Shown here: piece after piece, positions 1 to 7,595 of the stretch
How positions within the stretch are numbered: the stretch's first letter is position 1
How the letters are laid out: the number at the start of each line of letters is the position of its first letter
Assembly: GCA_018302085.1 (NCBI GenBank)
Contig: JAGWAF010000026.1
Location: 1-34,410 of the forward strand
Direction: 5' to 3'
Source: Candidatus Woesearchaeota archaeon
GTDB taxonomy: Archaea > Nanobdellota > Nanobdellia > Woesearchaeales > JAGWAF01
Length of the DNA stretch: 34,410 bases
Notes under the pieces: model-generated
The model's database searches: none
Told to the model about the DNA's origin: nothing
Seen by the model: only the letters and a program-made list of their open reading frames with translations
Program-made: the position numbers and the translations under genes

Positions 1-544
1 GACAGAAAAAACCCGAAAGAATAGACACCGCCGACCTGCTCACGATGCTATGGCACAATCTATCCTGGCAAGAATAACCTAATTCTGTCCCACACCCGCG
101 GGGAGGGAGTATGCTACCCATTTCCAGTTTTATTAACATTCTTCTGATACAACCTACGCTATACCGTGTCGATCCATAATTTATTGATGATTGGCAAACA
201 CGTTTGGCTAGTTCTTCTTTTGGCTGCCAGGTTTGATGACGGTACCATTTTAGCGCTTCAGGACAAAATCGAACCGCACCTTCTGCGATGCCATTTCCAG
301 AAGCTTTTTCAAAATTGATAGAAATACCTTCTTTATATGTCAAACCGTACAATAACACAAGCAAGCGATGTGAGGGCTCTTGACGACCTTGCTCTATCGC
401 TGTTAACGTACCTTCTAGTTGAGTACTATCAACGTCATTCATACCAAGGTTGCTGCTAAGCCGAACTAACGCATCTGATAAATCTGCATAACCTTTGCCT
501 CTTTTTTCTCGATACTCAGCAAGAGACTCTTTACGAAACACCAT
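1..544 (-). CDS. Partial ORF running off the left edge, hypothetical (possible HTH region LAKRVCQSSINYGSTRYSVGCIRRMLIKLEMGS)
   Basis: Manual minus-strand translation from ATG at 544 is open to base 1 (MVFRKESLAEYREKRGKGYADLSDALVRLSSNLGMNDVDSTQ...). Absent from the ORF track because it has no stop in the window. Confidence 0.5.
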   Translation of the reverse strand, partial: MVFRKESLAEYREKRGKGYADLSDALVRLSSNLGMNDVDSTQLEGTLTAIEQGRQEPSHRLLVLLYGLTYKEGISINFEKASGNGIAEGAVRFCPEALKWYRHQTWQPKEELAKRVCQSSINYGSTRYSVGCIRRMLIKLEMGSILPPRGCGTELGYSCQDRLCHSIVSRSAVSILSGFFC

Positions 545-841
545 TACTGAGGAGAATCTCTTATGTTTTATAAAGATGTATTCTCTTAGACGTTCAAATG
601 CGCTTCTTTCAGCGTATTTAAAATAAGCATCGTTTCTGTTTTTTTTATCTTTTCAATTTTCTTTTAATCATTTTTCTTAAAACATTTTTAACTTTCTTTT
701 TTATTCTTTTTTTTACGATTTTTTATTATCTTTCCAATTCGCTTTTCTTTCAGAACTTTTTTTTAGAAGACATAAAACGAATTTTCCTGAAAAATAGAAC
801 GGTGAAAATTACACAATAAAAAAATCAAAATATTGCATTCA

Positions 842-875
842 GAAAAAAATAAAAAAAAGGGCCGATAACCGGCCC
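842..875 (-). terminator. Intrinsic-terminator-like GC hairpin plus T-run downstream of ftsZ
   Basis: Minus strand GGGCCG-GTTAT-CGGCCC (plus 859-875) followed by TTTTTTTTATTTTTTT. Confidence 0.5.
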
Positions 876-969
876 CAACGATTCTGCCTTCATCCAACAT
901 ACGTCTTGGGGGTGGTATAAAGAATGAAGGCGAGAAAACACACCTCAAAGACCAAGGGGGTGAGCGCGC

Positions 970-2028
970 CTATTGAATGATCTCGATGCCGAGTTCATCA
1001 CTGAATTCTTTATCCATTTGCATTTGTTTTCTGCTATTGGACTTGCCAAGCATCCATGGAGAGCTAACTCCTGTGATGATGGTCATCACGCTGATTCTGC
1101 CTTTCATGCCTTCAGCAACCCTTGCTCCCCAGATCACGTTGGCACTTTCGTCCAAGTGTTCCGTGACAAGTTCTCCCACTTTGCTGATTTCTTCCAAGGT
1201 CATATCGGGGCCTCCTGTAACATGGATTAATGCTCCGGTTGCACCATTGTAGTCAATCTGCAATAGCGGATTATCTAAAGCTCCTTTCACCGCTTCAGGA
1301 ACTCTGTTATTCGTATCGGATGATCCTACGCCGATTGCTGCAACTCCGCCATTCTTCATGATCGCGCGTACGTCTGCATAGTCAAGGTTGACTAAGCTCG
1401 GGATTGCGATCGTTTCCACAATTCCTTTGATCATCGTCGCAATCAATTCGTTAGCAACTGCAAAGGCTTGTTGTATGGGAAGATTTCCTGCAATTTGAAC
1501 TAGCCTGTTGTTATCAATCACAATGACCGTATCAGAGTGTTCGCGTAATTGTTGCAAGCCAAATTCTGCTTTGTCAACCCTCGCGCGCTCAATTTTGAAA
1601 GGCATTGTAACCGTTCCAATAACAATAGCTCCCGTTTCTTTAGCAACTTGCGCAATGATGGGAGCGGAACCAGTACCTGTACCTCCACCCATTCCCGCAC
1701 AGACGAAAACCATGTCTGCGTTTTTCAAACTGGCTTTGATCTCGTTAATACTTTCTTGTGCGGCTTCCATTCCTTTTTCTGGAAAACCACCACAGCCTAA
1801 ACCTCGTGTGAGGTCTTTACCAATTAAGAATTTTTTGTCAGCATTAGTTACTTCCAATTGTTGCTGGTCGGTGTTGCAGGCGATAATTTCAGCGCCTTGG
1901 ATGCCCTTGTTATAGAGCCATCCGACCATGTTGTTACCAGCGCCACCTGCTCCGATAACTTTGATGTTGGCTTGTCCGACTTGCAGCTTTGACTCCTGTT
2001 TTTGCGCATTTTGTACTAAAAAATCCAT
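970..2028 (-). CDS. ftsZ: Cell division protein FtsZ
   Basis: GAGGAGNN, GMGGGTGTGSAP tubulin signature, NLDYADVRAIMKNGG, C-terminal tail DELGIEIIQ. Confidence 0.97.
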   Translation of the reverse strand: MDFLVQNAQKQESKLQVGQANIKVIGAGGAGNNMVGWLYNKGIQGAEIIACNTDQQQLEVTNADKKFLIGKDLTRGLGCGGFPEKGMEAAQESINEIKASLKNADMVFVCAGMGGGTGTGSAPIIAQVAKETGAIVIGTVTMPFKIERARVDKAEFGLQQLREHSDTVIVIDNNRLVQIAGNLPIQQAFAVANELIATMIKGIVETIAIPSLVNLDYADVRAIMKNGGVAAIGVGSSDTNNRVPEAVKGALDNPLLQIDYNGATGALIHVTGGPDMTLEEISKVGELVTEHLDESANVIWGARVAEGMKGRISVMTIITGVSSPWMLGKSNSRKQMQMDKEFSDELGIEIIQ

Positions 2029-2071
2029 GTTGTATCCCCCTCGTTTTTTGTATAAAATTCCCCCTATTATT

Positions 2072-2095
2072 TACTGTGGAATATACTTCACAGTA
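2072..2095 (-). promoter_or_regulatory. Operator-like inverted repeat upstream of ftsZ
   Basis: TACTGTG-10 nt-CACAGTA, about 45 bp upstream of the ftsZ ATG and just downstream of a TATATATA box at about 2104-2111. Confidence 0.45.
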
Positions 2096-2143
2096 TCACA
2101 AAGTATATATAGGAGTTAAACCTACACCTACCCTAAGAACAAG

Positions 2144-2216
2144 TCGCCAACGTTATGTGTCTGTTGAACTCGCCAAAGTTTAACAAACGCTGTTACCTTT
2201 TTTTGAGTTTCGCCAA
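2144..2216. promoter_or_regulatory. Three TCGCCAA heptamers upstream of ftsZ
   Basis: TCGCCAA at 2144, 2170 and 2210. The second and third sit in hairpin loops (GTTGAAC-TCGCCAAA-GTTTAAC; TTTGAGTTT-CGCCAA-AAACTCAAA). Confidence 0.4.
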
Positions 2217-2351
2217 AAACTCAAACTCGTTATTTTTTCTACTGTTCTTATATTTAAACATTTTTACGCTTGAATATGTATATCTTAGTAGTTAGATCAT
2301 TTTTCTCGTCGAGAAAAATTTTTCAGAAGATTTTTTTCTGAGAAAGGGATC

Positions 2352-2999
2352 TTATCGCGAAGGTTTTTTCGCACGTTCAGTTGCCTTTTTAAACAGCTCC
2401 TTGCCTTTTTCAAGAAATTTTTTCGTCAATTCACCAGTGTAGCCAAGGTACCGTTTTTCATCTCTAAAGTGCCCCTCCCATTTATGCAGGTACACTTGAT
2501 CGTTAAAACGATAATGCATAGGAACAGGAACAACTTCGTCGGCGTATCCTATAGTAACTACGGCCTGGGGTCTTGCCTTTTCAGGAAATTTCGGAATACA
2601 CAGCTTTAACATATCTTCCTCAAATGCAGAAACCCAACAGGATCCCAAACTGAGGGACGTTGCAGTGATGAGCATGTTCTGCACTGCGGCTGCGCAACTT
2701 TGAATGGAATACAAACGCTCCCCTCTTAGGCCGTAAAATTGTTCACTTTTCCAAGGTTCACCTACCACTACGATATGCACGGGAGCTTGAGCCATCCAGT
2801 GTTGTTGTAAGCATGCTTCAGCAATTTTTTTCCGCTGAGCTTCTTCTGTAATAATAATAAACTTCACACCCTGCAAATTTCCAGCTGTGGGCGCATTTCT
2901 GCCAGCTTCGCAGATCATCCCTAGCTTTTCAACTTCTATAGGAATGTTTTTGTATTTGCGAATACTTCTCCTAGTTACAATTGCTTCGAATGCGTCCAT
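2352..2999 (-). CDS. Nitroreductase-family FMN oxidoreductase
   Basis: MDAFEAIVTRRSIRKYKN...EAGRNAPTAGNLQ, SCWVSAFEED, VVTIGYAD motifs. Confidence 0.88.
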   Translation of the reverse strand: MDAFEAIVTRRSIRKYKNIPIEVEKLGMICEAGRNAPTAGNLQGVKFIIITEEAQRKKIAEACLQQHWMAQAPVHIVVVGEPWKSEQFYGLRGERLYSIQSCAAAVQNMLITATSLSLGSCWVSAFEEDMLKLCIPKFPEKARPQAVVTIGYADEVVPVPMHYRFNDQVYLHKWEGHFRDEKRYLGYTGELTKKFLEKGKELFKKATERAKKPSR

Positions 3000-3032
3000 G
3001 GTTTCTCTTCAGAAAATGGTGTATATAAATGT

Positions 3033-4031
3033 TTATTTTCCCCTCAACACTTTCTCACATACCTCAATGGCGGATGCAACGTACACTTCAATGGGATCGT
3101 CGTCATTATTTTTCAGAACTTCGATGATTTTGCTATTTCCTGATGGAAGCCTGTTGAGTTTTTTCAATTTAGTATAATCATGACCAAAAACATCTTTTTC
3201 TGTCTGGCGCAGAAGGTTGAGGCGATTAACAACTTTCACAATAATCGGACGTAAACTTTCTTCTTTTTCAGGAAATGCGCCTTCCTTAATCTGGGTAAAT
3301 GTGTTATACCATTCCCTCGGAATTCTTATTTTTTCCCGCATGATTTTTATGCCGCCATTTTTTTGCTTGTACACTCTGCCGATAACATGATTAATCGCTT
3401 TGCATTTGTCTTCCAAAGCTTGCACAACTTCTCTCAATTCTGGCATGACAGGAACTTCTTTGATGACTTCCTTAATCACTTCTCTGGGGACTTCCTTCAC
3501 AACTATCTTCGGCACTTCTTTGATAACTGGAACGTAAACAACTTGGTGTAATTTCGGAGGAGCAATGAATTGAATGATCATAATAAAAATATAACTCACA
3601 ATAACGTTCATGACAGTAATTTGAGGAATATCCAAGGCCATGGCCAGCAAAGTTTCTTGACTCCAAAAGTAGAATATCGCAATAAAAACGAGGGGGACTA
3701 TCCAGATGTACGCGGAACTTTCCCGATACATTTCCAACACTATAACTGCAATCGTGATGCTCAATACGGTAGGGAGAAATCCAAGGAAAATATTAAACAA
3801 ACTCTGATCGGATATTGCGGAAAGGAAAAACATCAACAAGACAATCAAAACAAACGTGGCGCCGACAAGCATCTTATCAAAATGATTATTCTTGCTCTTT
3901 GTATCACCCAAAGCCAGGACAATCTCGGAATCGCTATGCCCTGCTTTTCTTAACTCGCGCTGCAAATGCTCAAAAGAATAGCCATGCTGCAATCCCTTGT
4001 CTACATACTCGCGGATGGGATTTTTCTTCAT
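3033..4031 (-). CDS. Multi-pass membrane protein with VKEVP-repeat linker and C-terminal soluble domain, unknown function
   Basis: Hydrophobic segments, then VIKEVPKIVVKEVPREVIKEVIKEVP, then a charged C-terminus. Confidence 0.7.
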   Translation of the reverse strand: MKKNPIREYVDKGLQHGYSFEHLQRELRKAGHSDSEIVLALGDTKSKNNHFDKMLVGATFVLIVLLMFFLSAISDQSLFNIFLGFLPTVLSITIAVIVLEMYRESSAYIWIVPLVFIAIFYFWSQETLLAMALDIPQITVMNVIVSYIFIMIIQFIAPPKLHQVVYVPVIKEVPKIVVKEVPREVIKEVIKEVPVMPELREVVQALEDKCKAINHVIGRVYKQKNGGIKIMREKIRIPREWYNTFTQIKEGAFPEKEESLRPIIVKVVNRLNLLRQTEKDVFGHDYTKLKKLNRLPSGNSKIIEVLKNNDDDPIEVYVASAIEVCEKVLRGK

Positions 4032-4103
4032 ATCGTTTTATCTCGATTTTTAGTATATAAATGTATTTGTCATGCATCTCTCAATTTTGTTTTTGGGTGA
4101 GAA

Positions 4104-4124
4104 TTACTGAAATTATTTCAGTAA
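4104..4124. repeat. Near-perfect palindrome TTACTGAAATTATTTCAGTAA
   Basis: 10-bp arms around a single central base, in the divergent intergenic region before lig. Confidence 0.7.
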
Positions 4125-4177
4125 AATAAAAAAATGAGGGAACGGAAAAAGAATCTCTTGTGTTCTATGTTATACTC

Positions 4178-4263
4178 AAAGCATTAAATTATCGAACATT
4201 ACAATGCTTTTCGTAATAGTGAAGATGCACTATTCATGTTCGAATATTTGGTGCCTTCACTAT
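4178..4263. repeat. Tandem double hairpin with complementary loops (element K1)
   Basis: HP1 AAAGCATT(4178-4185)/AATGCTTT(4203-4210), 17-nt loop. HP2 ATAGTGAAG..GCAC/GTGC-CTTCACTAT (4216-4263), 20-nt loop. Loop 8-mers TCGAACAT (4192-4199) and ATGTTCGA (4236-4243) are exact complements. Confidence 0.75.
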
Positions 4264-4302
4264 AACAAAACATTTTTATAATTGATAAACCTTCCAAACA
4301 GA

Positions 4303-6069
4303 ATGAAATACGCTGAGCTTGCAGAGCTCTATCATGTTCTGGAGAGCACGTCAAAGAGGTTAGTGAAAACTAGAGCGATTGCTGAGATGTTGGCAAAGGC
4401 TCCTTCTTTAGAATTACCCTGCCTTATGCTCCTCCTCCAAGGAAGAATTTTTCCGGCGTGGAGCGAAGAGAAAATTGGGGTAGCCGCAAAGCTTGTGATG
4501 AAGGCCATTGCATTGGCCGTGGGGAGAAGCCCTGAAGACATAGAAAAAGACTGGAAAAAAACAGGCGACTTGGGGGTTACTGTGCAACAACTCATGGGAA
4601 AGAAGAGGCAATCCACGCTATTTTCAGAATCTCTCAGCATTGAAAAAGTGTTCAACAATATTCAAAAACTCGCAACAGCAACAGGGGAAGGAAGCGTCGA
4701 TCGCAAAGTTAAACTCATTGCAGAACTTTTAACGAGTGCAACTCCCCTCGAAGCAAAATATATTGTGCGTTCTGTTTTAGAAGACCTGCGCGTTGGTGTT
4801 GGCGAGGCTGCATTAAGGGATGCTATCGTGTGGGCATTCTTTGGAAAACAATTACACTTAAAATTAAATGAAGAAAAATTACAGTTGGACTTCGGAGAAT
4901 CCAGTCGGGAAAAATATAATGAAATTGTCGATATTGTCCAGCACGCTTATGATTTGAACACAGATTTTGCAGAGGTTGCGAAAGTCGCCAAGGAAGAAGG
5001 CCTTGAAGGACTGAAAAAAATCGGTTTAAGAGTGGGAACACCAATTCAAGTCATGCTTTTCACAAAGGCAGCGGACATCAAAGATGCCTTTGAAATGGTA
5101 GGTTCACCAGCGGCCATTGAGTATAAATATGATGGCTTCAGAGTGCAAATTCACAAAGATCATGATAAAGTTACTGTTTACACTCGAAGGTTGGAAAACG
5201 TTACCGCGCAATTCAACGAGTTGAAAGATATTGTTCTGAAACATGTCAAGGCGGATGAGGCCATCCTAGATGCGGAAGCAGTGGGAATGGATGCAGAACA
5301 TAAAAAATATCTTCCCTTCCAAACAGTTTCTCAACGTATTAAAAGAAAATATGACATTGAAAAAATGGCTGAGAAATTCCCAGTAGAAATCAATGTCTTT
5401 GATGTTCTCCAATACAATGGTAAAAATTTACTTGCTGAGCCTTTTGGAGACAGAAGAGCCGTGCTCATTAAAATTATTAAACCTCTTGGAGGTAAAATTG
5501 TTTCTGCACAACAATTTGTGACATCGGATTTGAAACAGGCAGAGAAATTCTACAAAGAAGCTCTAGGTGTTGGGATTGAAGGAGTAATGGTAAAAAGTTT
5601 AACAGCCCCATACCAACCAGGAAAACGTGTCGGGTATGGAGCGAAAGTAAAACCCACAATGGAAAATCTTGATCTTGTTATTGTTGGGGCAGAATGGGGA
5701 ACAGGAAAAAGAGCAGGATGGTTTTCTTCATTTAGCTTAGCATGCCAAGATGAAGATGGAAATTTTTTGCCGATAGGAAAAGTAGGAACGGGATTTAATG
5801 AAAAGGAAGATGAATCTGAAGAGGGAGTAACCTTTGATGAGATGACACGGCTTTTGAAACCTTTAATTCTTGAGGAGAAAGGAAGGGAAGTAGGTGTAAA
5901 GCCCAAAATTGTGATTGAAGTTTCTTACGAGGAAATTCAAAAAAGCCCAAGCTATTCAAGTGGATACGCTTTACGCTTTCCCCGTATTGTGCGCTTACGG
6001 GATGACAAGCCAGTTTCTGAAATCGCGTCGTTGAAAGATGTTGAATTGTTGTTTAAGCAGCAGAAATAA
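4303..6069 (+). CDS. lig: ATP-dependent DNA ligase (archaeal LigB/Lig1 type)
   Basis: Adenylation motif EYKYDGFRVQIH, DAEAV, EGVMVKSL, KVKP. The ATG at 4303 is preferred over the TTG at 4282. Confidence 0.95.
   Translation: MKYAELAELYHVLESTSKRLVKTRAIAEMLAKAPSLELPCLMLLLQGRIFPAWSEEKIGVAAKLVMKAIALAVGRSPEDIEKDWKKTGDLGVTVQQLMGKKRQSTLFSESLSIEKVFNNIQKLATATGEGSVDRKVKLIAELLTSATPLEAKYIVRSVLEDLRVGVGEAALRDAIVWAFFGKQLHLKLNEEKLQLDFGESSREKYNEIVDIVQHAYDLNTDFAEVAKVAKEEGLEGLKKIGLRVGTPIQVMLFTKAADIKDAFEMVGSPAAIEYKYDGFRVQIHKDHDKVTVYTRRLENVTAQFNELKDIVLKHVKADEAILDAEAVGMDAEHKKYLPFQTVSQRIKRKYDIEKMAEKFPVEINVFDVLQYNGKNLLAEPFGDRRAVLIKIIKPLGGKIVSAQQFVTSDLKQAEKFYKEALGVGIEGVMVKSLTAPYQPGKRVGYGAKVKPTMENLDLVIVGAEWGTGKRAGWFSSFSLACQDEDGNFLPIGKVGTGFNEKEDESEEGVTFDEMTRLLKPLILEEKGREVGVKPKIVIEVSYEEIQKSPSYSSGYALRFPRIVRLRDDKPVSEIASLKDVELLFKQQK
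6029..6069 (+). repeat. Direct repeat copy A: 3' end of lig coding sequence
   Basis: cgttgaaagatgttgaattgttgtttaagcagcagaaataa. Confidence 0.75.
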
Positions 6070-6164
6070 GATATCTTCATGTATACATCTAAAACGTTCA
6101 AAAATGGCTAAAAGTGAACGTTTCGATCGCAACCTTTATAAATAACATATGCTTTATAAGTCAT

Positions 6165-7433
6165 ATGAACATAGAAGACCTGAATAACTGGAATCCTTGG
6201 TGGTTGGAAAAAGAAGTGAACAAAGCCCTCAAGGGGGTGGAAAGAAAAGTTAATCCGTTGATTTTTAAGGCCCTCCAGGAGAGGGAGATCATTGCGCTTA
6301 CAGGGATAAGACGATGCGGAAAAACAACGATCATGTACCAGATGATTGCGTTGCTTCTTCAGACATATAAACCTGAACAGGTATTGTACATCAATCTAGA
6401 TGATGAAGCTCTTAATAAGGAGTCTCTTGAATCCATTTATTTGTTTTACCGTCAGAATAAAAATCCAGATCAAAAGGCATTCCTCTTTCTCGATGAAATA
6501 CAAAATGTCCAAGGATGGGAAAAATTCCTTAAAAAAACCTATGATCTTATGGAAAATGTCAAGTTTGTCATATCCGGCTCTTCAGCGAATCTTCTCCGAG
6601 GAGAATACGCTACGCTCCTTACGGGAAGAAATATCACGTTTAACATCTTCCCACTTTCCTTTAAGGAATTTCTTGAATTTTCTCATATTAAATACGAAAA
6701 AATTACTACAATTACAAAAAGCAGAATTATTTATGAACTGAACAATTACTTAGAATACGGGGGTTTCCCTGAAGTTTTTTTCAAAGAGAAAGAGATTAAA
6801 AGAATTCTTCTGAAACAATATTTTGAAGATATCGTCTATAAAGATATCGTTAAAAGGCACAACATTAATGCAAAAAAAGTAACTGATTTGGGGGTGTATC
6901 TCCTCACCAATATAGCAAATTCATTCACTATAAGAAAAATAAGAAATTTTACCGGGCTATCGATAGACTCCATTAAGGACTATCTTTCTTATTTAGAAGA
7001 TGCATTCCTTGCCCTTCCCCTGGAACACTTTTCGTATTCACTCAAAGAAAGATCGCAACGGCCAAAAAAAAGTTATTCCATCGACTGCGGATTGCGCAAC
7101 GTAGTGAGTTTTCGTTTCTCACAAGATATTGGAAGACTAGCAGAAAATTGCGTCCGTGCCGAATTACTACGCAAGGGAAAAGAAACGTATTACTGGAAAG
7201 AAAAAGGAGAAGTAGACTTTGTTGTAAAAAATCAAGATAACACTCTTACGGTCATCAATGTTTCTTTTGCTGATGATATCCAAGAGAGAGAAATAAACTC
7301 ATTAAAAGAGTTCAAAACAAAATTCAAAAAAGTCGATACTTTAATACTCCTCACGAGGAATATTGAAGAAAAGACAGAAGGCGTTCTTAAGATTCCCTTA
7401 TGGAAATGGCTTTTGTCAGAAGCGCAACGTTGA
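6165..7433 (+). CDS. AAA-family ATPase with DUF4143-like C-terminus
   Basis: Walker A LTGIRRCGKTTIMYQ, Walker B FLFLDEIQNVQGWEKFLK, SGSSANLL, LLTGRNITFNIFPLSFKEFL, C-terminal nuclease-like EVDFVVKN. ATG at 6165 follows a TATA-like ctttataaata. Confidence 0.88.
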   Translation: MNIEDLNNWNPWWLEKEVNKALKGVERKVNPLIFKALQEREIIALTGIRRCGKTTIMYQMIALLLQTYKPEQVLYINLDDEALNKESLESIYLFYRQNKNPDQKAFLFLDEIQNVQGWEKFLKKTYDLMENVKFVISGSSANLLRGEYATLLTGRNITFNIFPLSFKEFLEFSHIKYEKITTITKSRIIYELNNYLEYGGFPEVFFKEKEIKRILLKQYFEDIVYKDIVKRHNINAKKVTDLGVYLLTNIANSFTIRKIRNFTGLSIDSIKDYLSYLEDAFLALPLEHFSYSLKERSQRPKKSYSIDCGLRNVVSFRFSQDIGRLAENCVRAELLRKGKETYYWKEKGEVDFVVKNQDNTLTVINVSFADDIQEREINSLKEFKTKFKKVDTLILLTRNIEEKTEGVLKIPLWKWLLSEAQR

Positions 7434-7460
7434 AAGATGTTGTTTAAATGGCAGAAATAA
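7428..7460 (+). repeat. Direct repeat copy B: decayed duplicate of the lig 3' end
   Basis: cgttgaaagatg[8-nt deletion]ttgtttaaatggcagaaataa; about 30/33 aligned bases match 6029-6069. Confidence 0.7.
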
Positions 7461-7488
7461 CATTTTTTTTATTGTATTTCTTGTGTAC

Positions 7489-7560
7489 TGAAAATCTTCT
7501 GATTTTCATGGTTACGAAAAGCGAACAGATGTTAGAAAACTATTTGCTTTGAGTATGAAT
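7489..7560 (-). repeat. Degenerate inverted relative of element K1
   Basis: TTACGAAAAGC..17-nt loop..GCTTTGAGTAT matches the reverse complement of 4170-4215 at both stem flanks. The 17-nt loop matches at about 10/17. Preceded by a collapsed hairpin TGAAAATC-TTCT-GATTTTCA. Confidence 0.5.
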
Positions 7561-7595
7561 AACAAAAGAATTATCGCTTTGCTTCGTACATAGTT

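Noticed and set aside
551-625. Pair of hairpins (GAGAAT..ATTCTC and AAATGCGC..GCGTATTT) as a K element
   Set aside because: Loop complement only 5 nt, loop sizes do not match the class, and the region looks coding.
600-760. T-rich tract as a possible regulatory or decay element
   Set aside because: Simple low-complexity sequence; nothing specific supportable.
763-948. 61-aa ORF on minus strand
   Set aside because: Lies across the ftsZ terminator and A/T runs; low-complexity F/P translation, no plausible protein signal.
1508-1915. 135-aa plus-strand ORF inside ftsZ
   Set aside because: Antisense shadow ORF of a clear ftsZ coding region. The same reasoning applies to most other short ORFs opposite strong genes (e.g. 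3570-3953, 5550-5906, 12457-12780, 25874-26269).
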